In this document: one piece after another, positions 6,398 through 11,921 of the stretch | Position numbering within the stretch: the first letter of the stretch is position 1 | How the letters are laid out: each line of letters begins with the position of its first letter | Assembly: GCA_938003595.1 (NCBI GenBank) | Contig: CALKYH010000285.1 | Span: 1-11,921, forward strand | Reading direction: 5' to 3' | Source of the DNA: an uncultured bacterium | GTDB taxonomy: Bacteria > Planctomycetota > Phycisphaerae > Phycisphaerales > UBA1924 | DNA: 11,921 nucleotides | Made by a program: the position numbers and the translations under genes | The notes under the pieces: generated by a model | The model's database searches: none | What the model was told of the DNA's origin: nothing | The model's input: only the letters and a program-made list of their open reading frames with translations

Positions 6398-8112
6398 ACC
6401 CTGAAGATCGCCCCGAGCGACTTGCCCATGAGCAGCGACGCGCCCACGAGCGTGACGGTCAGGAGGAGCATGCCCCAGACGCCCATGCCGCAGGCGATGG
6501 CGACGCCGTCGCCCAGTCGCTCGGCGAAGGTGTAGATGGCCTTGGTGATGGGGTAGAAGCGCTCCTGCTGGGCGAGGACGAGGGAGTCGCTGACCTCGAG
6601 CATGGCGAAGGAGAAGGCCAGCAGGCCGCCGGCGAGGAGGTTGGCGGCGATGAGCGGCACGATGACGCGTCGCATGGTCGTGATCGTGTTGGCGCCGAAG
6701 ACCGACGCGGCCTCCTCCAGCTCGACATGCACCTGCTGCAGGCCGGAGACAGTCGAGCGCACCACATAGGGCAGCCGGCGCACGGCGTAGGCGATGATGA
6801 GCAGGGGGATGGGGTTGGGCGTGGCGCCGACGACATCGACCAGACCCTGCAGAGGGTCGCCCTGGCCGAAGGGCCAGCGCAGGGTGAGCGCGACATAGCC
6901 GAACGCCATGACCAGGCCCGGCACGGCCAGGGGGAGCATGGCCAGGGCGTCGAGCAGGTTCCTGCCCCTGATGCGCGTGCGCACGATGAGGTAGCCGATG
7001 GCGACGCCGAGCAGCAGGTCGATCGCGGCGGCGGCGCCCGCGAGGGTGAGGCTGTTGACGATGGAATTGAAGGCGAGGGGGTGGCCCAGCGCCAGCTCGT
7101 AGTTGCCGAGCGTCCACTGCGCGGGGACCACGGTGTCGTACCAGGCGCCGGGGGGCGCGAGGCTCATGAGGATGACGCCGATGTGCGGGAGGATCGCGGC
7201 GCCGGTGACGGCGGTGAACAGGGCCGTCGCGCCGAGGGCCTTGAAGCCGGAGAGTCGCGTGGCGCCGCCGGCGCGGAAGGCGCGGGTGCTGGAGGCGTGC
7301 CCCGGCGCGCCCAGGACGGACTTGCCGAGGATGTAGAAGACAATCGCCATCGCGAGCATGACGGCGGTGAGGGCGTAGGGCTCCGACGAGGCGGACATCT
7401 TCTTGATGCCGTTGAAGATCTGCACGGAGGTGATGTCGTAGTAGTCGAACATCAGCGGCGTGCCGAGCTCGGTGAAGGACCAGATGAAGACCACGGCGCC
7501 GCCGGCGAAGAGGCCCGGGCGGATGAGGGGCAGCGTGACGCGGAAGAAGCGGGTCCACGGGCCGACGCCGCAGGTCTTGCCGGCCTCGTCGAGGGCGGGG
7601 TCGAGGTTGGCCAGGGACGCGGAGGCGTTGAGGTAGATGATGGGGTAGAGGTGGAGGGCGAGGGCGATGGCGACGCCCCAGAAGCGGTGCGCGCCGAGCA
7701 GGTCCCAGTCGGTGCCGAGCAGGGCGTTGACGGCGCCGGCGCGCCCGAGCATGGCCTTGAGTCCGATGGCGCCGACGAAGGGCGGCAGGATGAGGGGCAC
7801 CAGCGCCGCGGCGTTCCAGAAGGATTTCAGCGGGAAGTCGTGGCGCACGCTGAGCATGGCCATGGGCAGACCGATGGCGGTGCACAGGAGCGTGGTGACG
7901 GTGGCGAGGGCGAGGGCGTTGATCAGGCCCTGGCGGAGGATGGGGTCGGCGAAGACGAGGGCGACATGGCGGAGGCTGAAGCCGGAGGCGGTCGCGGCGT
8001 CATCGGCGAAGCCCACGCGGACGGTGAGCCAGATGGGGTAGAGCAGGGCGACGCCCAGCAGCGCGAGGATCGCGATCAGGAGCGCGTAATGGATGGGCCG
8101 GGCGGGCTTCAT
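6394..8112 (-). CDS. Fused two-domain ABC transporter permease (FbpB/AfuB-like, iron(III)/thiamine/phosphonate type)
   Basis: 572 residues, the usual length for FbpB/AfuB/ThiP-type permeases in which two BPD_transp_1 domains are joined. About twelve membrane segments are expected. The two cytoplasmic EAA loops that contact the ATPase are seen: DEAGKTCGVGPWTRFF followed by VTLPLIRPG (from residue 175) and EEAASVFGANTITTMRR followed by VIVPLI (from residue 466). The first domain spans roughly 60-260 and the second 350-550. Periplasmic stretches include the YDTVVPAQWTLGNY segment. The substrate cannot be fixed; ferric iron is the commonest for this architecture. The start at ATG 8112 gives a short basic N-terminus before the first membrane helix; an in-frame ATG at 8175 is possible but adds a tail with no recognised role. 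No ATPase or solute-binding gene is adjacent: upstream is a divergent gene and downstream a convergent one. Confidence 0.9.
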   Translation of the reverse strand: MKPARPIHYALLIAILALLGVALLYPIWLTVRVGFADDAATASGFSLRHVALVFADPILRQGLINALALATVTTLLCTAIGLPMAMLSVRHDFPLKSFWNAAALVPLILPPFVGAIGLKAMLGRAGAVNALLGTDWDLLGAHRFWGVAIALALHLYPIIYLNASASLANLDPALDEAGKTCGVGPWTRFFRVTLPLIRPGLFAGGAVVFIWSFTELGTPLMFDYYDITSVQIFNGIKKMSASSEPYALTAVMLAMAIVFYILGKSVLGAPGHASSTRAFRAGGATRLSGFKALGATALFTAVTGAAILPHIGVILMSLAPPGAWYDTVVPAQWTLGNYELALGHPLAFNSIVNSLTLAGAAAAIDLLLGVAIGYLIVRTRIRGRNLLDALAMLPLAVPGLVMAFGYVALTLRWPFGQGDPLQGLVDVVGATPNPIPLLIIAYAVRRLPYVVRSTVSGLQQVHVELEEAASVFGANTITTMRRVIVPLIAANLLAGGLLAFSFAMLEVSDSLVLAQQERFYPITKAIYTFAERLGDGVAIACGMGVWGMLLLTVTLVGASLLMGKSLGAIFRV

Positions 8113-8259
8113 CGGCGGGGCGATGGTTGTACCGGGAAGGGCGAAGCCGCGAAACCCGGACGCTCGTCGGGGCATGTCAAGGGATGGTGAATGCCGGCGC
8201 CGGCCGGGCGCAGGGGGGCGATATACTCCGGCCCACCATTGAGCCATTGGAGCCGAGCC
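8113..8259. promoter_or_regulatory. Divergent intergenic region for the ABC permease and EEP-family genes
   Basis: 147 nt between divergent genes. On the plus strand TATACT at 8222-8227 matches five of six bases of the -10 consensus and stands out in this GC-rich context, 33 nt before the EEP gene's ATG. No -35 box is recognisable; the position where it would sit is occupied by the 12-bp perfect palindrome GCCGGCGCCGGC (8193-8204). GGAG at 8249-8252 is the Shine-Dalgarno of the plus-strand gene. Nothing promoter-like was recognised with confidence on the minus strand. Confidence 0.4.
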
Positions 8260-9267
8260 ATGCTGAGTCGTCTTGCGGTCGTTGTCGCGGTGTCGGGGCT
8301 TTCGTTCGGGGCGATGGCCGAGGCGCCGCGGCTGGGGCGCGCCGAGCCGCCCGCCAAGGCGCCCGGGGCGATCCGGCTGGCGACTTACAATGTGCTGAAC
8401 CTGTTCGATGAGCACGACGACCCGACGCTCAAGGGCGAGCAGGACGACATGTCGTCGGTGAAGCCCGAGCGCGAGAAGGCGGCGCTGGCGGAGACGCTGC
8501 AGCGGCTGGACGCGGACATCGTGGCGCTGGAGGAGGTCGAGTCGCTGCAGGCGTTGACCGAGTTCCGCGACGAGCATCTGCAGGGGCTTGGGTACGACTA
8601 CATCGTGTCGATCGACGCCGGCGACGACCGGGGGATCGAGCAGTCGCTGCTGTCGCGGTTCCCGATCAAGGAGGCGACCGTGTTCCCGAGCATGCCGCTC
8701 GGCGGCGTGCACCCGGAGAAGTACGGCAACCAGCCGAACTGGAACGCGGGCGAGCCGATCGAGTGCCGGCGCTCCCCGCTGCTGGCGGTGGTGACGATCC
8801 CCAACGCCGAGGGCGGCAAGCCCTACGACCTGACGCTCATGGTGGTGCACCACAAGAGCGGGCGGTACAGCGGGTATTGGCGCGAGAAGGAGTCCGCCCG
8901 GTTCGCGTCGATCATCCAGGAGATGCAGGCGGCCAACCCGCAGCGGAACATCGCCGTGCTGGGGGACTTCAACGCCGAGCCGTCGGACCTGTCCGTGCGG
9001 ACCTACGCGGATGTCGCGGGCATGGCGGATGTGTTCGCCGAGCGCTCCCCCGGCGACGACGCCGTGCTCACCCACGAGAGCGACCGGGTGATCGACATGA
9101 TCTGGGTGAACCCCGCGCTCGGTCGGGACCTGGTGCCCGGGAGCTTCTTCGTCCTGGGCACGCCCCTGCGGGCCCGGGGGGCCGACTGGCGGACCACCGA
9201 GCCCCCGGCGGGGTACGCCTCCGACCACATGCCGGTGGCGGTGGACCTGATCCCCGCGGACCGCTAA
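8260..9267 (+). CDS. Secreted endonuclease/exonuclease/phosphatase (EEP) family hydrolase
   Basis: 335 residues. The start at ATG 8260 has GGAG seven bases upstream and begins a signal peptide (MLSRLAVVVAVSGLSFGAMA, cleavage near residue 20). The in-frame ATG at 8191 would place 23 residues before it and is rejected. The catalytic set of the DNase I/EEP fold is complete: Asn44 in TYNVLNLFD, metal-binding Glu in ALEEVE (Glu91/92), His197-His198 in VVHHKSGR, the GDFNAEP loop (Asp236, Asn238), DMIWVN, and the final SDHMP (Ser321-Asp322-His323). The family cleaves phosphodiester or phosphomonoester bonds in nucleic acids, inositol phosphates or lipids. A signal peptide points to the periplasm or outside, where a nuclease or phosphodiesterase role in nutrient (phosphate) scavenging is plausible but inferred. 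It is divergent from the ABC permease and followed after 55 nt by the glycan-cluster gene. Confidence 0.9.
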   Translation: MLSRLAVVVAVSGLSFGAMAEAPRLGRAEPPAKAPGAIRLATYNVLNLFDEHDDPTLKGEQDDMSSVKPEREKAALAETLQRLDADIVALEEVESLQALTEFRDEHLQGLGYDYIVSIDAGDDRGIEQSLLSRFPIKEATVFPSMPLGGVHPEKYGNQPNWNAGEPIECRRSPLLAVVTIPNAEGGKPYDLTLMVVHHKSGRYSGYWREKESARFASIIQEMQAANPQRNIAVLGDFNAEPSDLSVRTYADVAGMADVFAERSPGDDAVLTHESDRVIDMIWVNPALGRDLVPGSFFVLGTPLRARGADWRTTEPPAGYASDHMPVAVDLIPADR

Positions 9268-9292
9268 GGGACTTTTCCGGACGGGCTTCAGG

Positions 9293-9310
9293 GGCCCCGG
9301 GAACCGGGCC
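9293..9310. other. GC hairpin between EEP gene and the glycosyltransferase fusion gene
   Basis: GGCCC(C)GG-GAA-CCGGGCC can fold into a 7-bp stem with one bulged C and a GAA loop. It lies 25 nt after the stop of the EEP gene and 12 nt before the next ATG. No T-run follows, so it is not a standard intrinsic terminator. It could slow read-through or affect initiation of the downstream gene, whose own Shine-Dalgarno is poor. Confidence 0.35.
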
Positions 9311-9322
9311 GATAACCGTGGG

Positions 9323-11257
9323 ATGAAGCCATCCCGTCGGTCGCCTGTGGAGGTCTGGTACGCGATTCCCTCGGCCAACCCGGAGAACTGCCGGGCGCGG
9401 CTGCCGGTGTGGCGCGAGCAGGGCTACAAGGTCGCGGTGCTGCAGAACTGGAAGCGGGGCGAGATCCCGGCGGACCTGGTCGTGTGGTCGGACCACTACC
9501 CCGGGTGGCCCGGGTCGGTGAACCTGCTGTGCCGCGAGATCGTGCCGAAGACGGCGACGATCGTGGTGAGCGGCGGCGACGACATGCTGCCCGAACCGAA
9601 CTTCACGGCGCAGGAGTTGGCCGAGCAGTTCCTCGAGCGATTCCCGGACACCTTCGGCGTCATGCAGCCGACGGGCGACGGGTACATGTCCTGCGACGGG
9701 TACTGCGGCTCGCCGTGGCTCGGTCGGGCCTGGTTCGAGCGGGCCTACGGCGGGCGCGGCCCGATGTGGGGCGAGTACCGGCACAACTGGGCGGACAAGG
9801 AGCTGCACTGGGTCGCCAAGGGCCTGGGCGTCCTGTGGCAGCGGCCCGACCTGACGCACAAGCACGAGCATTTCACGCGCGGCGGCGAGGATCGGCCCGA
9901 CTACTGGGCGGCGACCGTGGCCCCGAAAGACCAGCACGATGTGGAGCTGTTCCTGTCGCGCAAGTGGGCGCACTTCCCGGGGCACGAGCCGCTGGGGGCG
10001 ACGAGCCAGTATGACCACGCGCTGGCCGCGAGGGGCGACGACCGCACGGCCGAGCAGCACTGGAGCAACCTCTACGGCCCGCAGTGCGCGCCGGGGTCGT
10101 GGATGCAGCGGATGCGCGCGGCGCTGGAGAGCTGCGCGGTGCGCGGCATGCGTCGCGTGGCGCTCTACGGCGCCGGCACGCACACGCGGACGGTGGCGCC
10201 GGCGCTGGCCGAGCCGCCGGTCGAGGTCGCCGCGATCATCGACGACAACCCCAAGATGATCGGCAGGAAACTCTTCGGCTTCCCCGTGGTGTCGGTGGAC
10301 CAGGCGCGGTCGCTGCGGCTGGACGCGGTCATCCTCTCGGCCAACAGCCACGAGGAGACGCTGTGGGAGCGGAGCGCCGCGCTGCGCGACGCCGGCGTCG
10401 AGGTCATCCGGCTCTATAAGCCCTCGGGCGATGTGGACCCCGGCATGGTCAGCCGACTGGGCGAGGCGCCGCCGGCGTCCAAGCCCGCGGCGCCGCTGCT
10501 AGAGCAGGACGCCTATGTGATGATGACCCGCGTGATCGACGCCTCGGCCCCCGCGGTGATCCTGGACATCGGGGCGAATGTCGGCGCGACCGTCGAGCGC
10601 CTGCGCTCGCAGTTCCGCAGGCCGACGATCTACGCCTTCGAGCCCGCGCCGGATGTCTACGAGCGGCTGTGCGAGCGCGTGGCGGAGTGGCCCGAGGTGC
10701 GCCCGGTGCACGCGGCGGTGGGGGAGGCCAGCGGGCAGGTCGACCTGCGCGTGACGGCCGACCGGCACATGTCCAGCGTGCTGCCCGCGAGCGCCATGGG
10801 CGAAGCGTTCCACGGCGCGGGCATCCGCGAGGAGCGGCGCGTGCGCGTGCCGCTGGTGTCGATCGATGAGTGGGCGAGCGCCGAGGGCGTCTCGAAGGTG
10901 GACGCGATCAAGGTCGATGTGCAGGGGCTGGAGCTGGCGGTCCTCAGGGGCGCGCGACGGACCCTGACCGAGCGCGGCGTCATGGCCGTCAACTGCGAGG
11001 CGCAGCTGACGCCGGAGTACGAGGGCGCCTGCACCTTCTCCGAGATCGACCTGTTCCTGCGCTCCTGCGGGTTCGGGCTCTACCAGATCCACGAGGTCTG
11101 GTCGCACGGGCCGGAGCAGCGAACGACCTGCCTGGATGCGCTGTGGGTGCGGGCCGAGGCGCTGGAGTGGCTGCGGCAGCAGCCCGAGCGGGCGTACGAG
11201 GTCGGCCGGCAGAAGAAAGCCAAGCCGCCCGCGGCGCTCTGCACGGAGGCCGCGTGA
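9323..11257 (+). CDS. Three-domain fusion: glycosyltransferase-like, Rossmann nucleotide-binding, FkbM methyltransferase
   Basis: 644 residues, with no signal peptide or membrane segment, so cytoplasmic. Residues about 8-210 resemble a GT-A-type glycosyltransferase: EVWYAIPSANPENC start, VVWSDHYPGWPGSVN, a DxD-like acidic site in VSGGDDM (Asp86-Asp87), and an acidic/histidine-rich end (WADKELHW, HKHEHF). This call is fold-level only. Residues about 275-370 form a small Rossmann domain (VALYGAGTHTR, glycines 283/285; VAAIIDDNP) like those that bind nucleotides or sugar nucleotides in polysaccharide enzymes. Residues about 405-610 are an FkbM-family methyltransferase: ILDIGANVGATVERL (413 onward), FEPAP, VPLVSIDEW and the hallmark KVDVQGLEL (530-538). 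The start ATG 9323 has only a weak Shine-Dalgarno (GTGGG). The stop overlaps the GTG of the next methyltransferase. Likely builds and O-methylates a surface or protein-linked glycan; acceptor unknown. Confidence 0.85.
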   Translation: MKPSRRSPVEVWYAIPSANPENCRARLPVWREQGYKVAVLQNWKRGEIPADLVVWSDHYPGWPGSVNLLCREIVPKTATIVVSGGDDMLPEPNFTAQELAEQFLERFPDTFGVMQPTGDGYMSCDGYCGSPWLGRAWFERAYGGRGPMWGEYRHNWADKELHWVAKGLGVLWQRPDLTHKHEHFTRGGEDRPDYWAATVAPKDQHDVELFLSRKWAHFPGHEPLGATSQYDHALAARGDDRTAEQHWSNLYGPQCAPGSWMQRMRAALESCAVRGMRRVALYGAGTHTRTVAPALAEPPVEVAAIIDDNPKMIGRKLFGFPVVSVDQARSLRLDAVILSANSHEETLWERSAALRDAGVEVIRLYKPSGDVDPGMVSRLGEAPPASKPAAPLLEQDAYVMMTRVIDASAPAVILDIGANVGATVERLRSQFRRPTIYAFEPAPDVYERLCERVAEWPEVRPVHAAVGEASGQVDLRVTADRHMSSVLPASAMGEAFHGAGIREERRVRVPLVSIDEWASAEGVSKVDAIKVDVQGLELAVLRGARRTLTERGVMAVNCEAQLTPEYEGACTFSEIDLFLRSCGFGLYQIHEVWSHGPEQRTTCLDALWVRAEALEWLRQQPERAYEVGRQKKAKPPAALCTEAA

Positions 11258-11921
11258 GCACGATGCACATGCCGCAGACCAAACCAAGCGCCAGCTGGCG
11301 GGACGACAAGGCGCCGTCGCGCCGTCCGCAGTCGCCCGTGGAGTCCTTCCGATTCCCGTACTACCAGCGACTCAATCAGCGCCGGCTCGAGCACCTGGCC
11401 TCGCTGGGCCTGGAATTGACCGACCGGCGCGTGCTGGAGGTCGGCGCGGGCGTCGGGGACCTGACGACCTTCTGGCTCGACCGCGGCTGCGCCGTGCACT
11501 CGACGGACGCACGCCCCGAGCATGTGGAGATCCTGCGCTCAACCTTCTCGGGCGACGAGCGCTTCAGCGCCGGCGCCCTTGACCTGGACAATCCCGGCGA
11601 CGCCGGCGGCGAGCCGTACGACATCGTGTTCTGCTACGGCCTGCTCTACCACCTGCGCGACCCGCTGCGCGGGCTCGAGTTCATGAGCCGGGCCTGCGCC
11701 GGCATGCTGCTCGTCGAGACCTGCGTCTCCATGGGCGAGGGCGAGGCGATCAACTCCGTCAGCGAGGACCACATGGTCTTCTCGCAGGCGGTCAGCGGGC
11801 AGGGCTGCCGGCCCACCCGCGCCTGGGTGTTCGCGCGCCTGCGCGAGCGCTTCCCGCATGTCTACTGCCCCCGGACCCAGCCCACGCACGAGGAGTTCCC
11901 GCTGGACTGGTCCAAGCCCGC
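11254..11921 (+). CDS. Class I SAM-dependent methyltransferase, C-terminus cut by window edge
   Basis: Partial gene: 222 codons are visible and the frame is open at the right edge. The start is taken as GTG 11254, which overlaps the previous stop as GTGA and has GGAGG (11245-11249) four bases upstream. ATG 11263 or 11269 are alternatives, with spacing of 13 nt or more. The SAM-binding loop is VLEVGAGVGDLT (residues 60-71), followed by an acidic residue in HSTDARPE, then YDIVFCYGLLYHLRDPL (motif II/post-motif region with YHL, as in Methyltransf_11/23) and MLLVETCVS. The last visible part (TRAWVFARLRERF, FPHVY) resembles the lid or C-terminal region of methyltransferases found in glycan-biosynthesis loci. 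No signal peptide. Its coupling to the fusion gene suggests that it modifies the same glycan or its precursor. Substrate unknown. Confidence 0.85.
   Translation, partial: MSTMHMPQTKPSASWRDDKAPSRRPQSPVESFRFPYYQRLNQRRLEHLASLGLELTDRRVLEVGAGVGDLTTFWLDRGCAVHSTDARPEHVEILRSTFSGDERFSAGALDLDNPGDAGGEPYDIVFCYGLLYHLRDPLRGLEFMSRACAGMLLVETCVSMGEGEAINSVSEDHMVFSQAVSGQGCRPTRAWVFARLRERFPHVYCPRTQPTHEEFPLDWSKP

Noticed and set aside
4895..7885. 996-codon open frame on the minus strand
   Set aside because: It crosses the permease gene in another frame and lies antisense to the transporter gene; composition is Arg/His/Pro-rich with no motifs.
6241..8190. 649-codon open frame on the plus strand
   Set aside because: It is antisense to the ABC permease, Gly/Glu/Asp/Val-rich, with no recognisable domain; typical of high-GC shadow frames.
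8191..8259. Upstream in-frame ATG for the EEP gene
   Set aside because: It would place 23 residues before a clear signal peptide and would include the likely promoter; ATG 8260 has its own Shine-Dalgarno.
1..11921. CRISPR array, tRNA, rRNA, insertion sequence or phage attachment site
   Set aside because: No regularly spaced direct repeats, no tRNA-like cloverleaf, no transposase or integrase motifs and no terminal inverted repeats with target duplications were seen.

Overview
The window is very GC-rich (about 70%), has no RNA genes and is almost fully coding. It holds nine protein genes, two of them cut by the window edges. The mix of genes suggests a free-living Planctomycetota-like bacterium, perhaps of the Phycisphaerae: a secreted matrixin protease with PPC and PKD-like domains, a twin-arginine-exported sugar-epimerase-like SDR, a Tlc/AAA-type transporter homologue and FkbM methyltransferases. 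This placement is inferred from gene content and is not proven.

Left part, minus strand (1-3725). A class I methyltransferase overlaps a secreted transglutaminase-like protein by 4 nt (ATGA), so these two form one transcription unit. After a 197-nt gap comes a secreted zinc metalloprotease that runs off the left edge. The transglutaminase-like protein keeps its Cys and Asp but has Leu where the catalytic His is expected.

Middle, plus strand (3952-6397). After a 226-nt divergent intergenic region with two inverted repeats come a Tat-signal NAD-dependent epimerase/dehydratase and a multispanning transporter of the ATP:ADP antiporter-like family. The transporter's only well-placed start is a CTG with a good Shine-Dalgarno sequence. 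Its stop codon interlocks with that of a convergent gene through a shared CTAG.

Middle right (6394-9267). A fused two-domain ABC permease of the FbpB/AfuB type lies on the minus strand with no ATPase or binding-protein gene beside it. It is divergent from a secreted endonuclease/exonuclease/phosphatase-family enzyme on the plus strand.

Right end, plus strand (9323-11921). A 644-residue protein joins a glycosyltransferase-like domain, a Rossmann nucleotide-binding domain and an FkbM methyltransferase. It overlaps a second SAM methyltransferase by 4 nt (GTGA), and that gene runs off the right edge. This looks like the start of a glycan-building or glycan-decorating cluster, such as surface polysaccharide or flagellar/S-layer glycosylation.

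Two sequence-wide signals stand out. The tetramer ACGT is nearly absent (two copies found by eye, roughly thirty expected), which goes with GAT/AAT/CAT/TAT rather than the C-ending codon before GTx codons. The plus strand also has a strong G excess over the first nine kilobases whichever strand is coding, and this fades in the glycan cluster. No defence, mobile or CRISPR element was seen.
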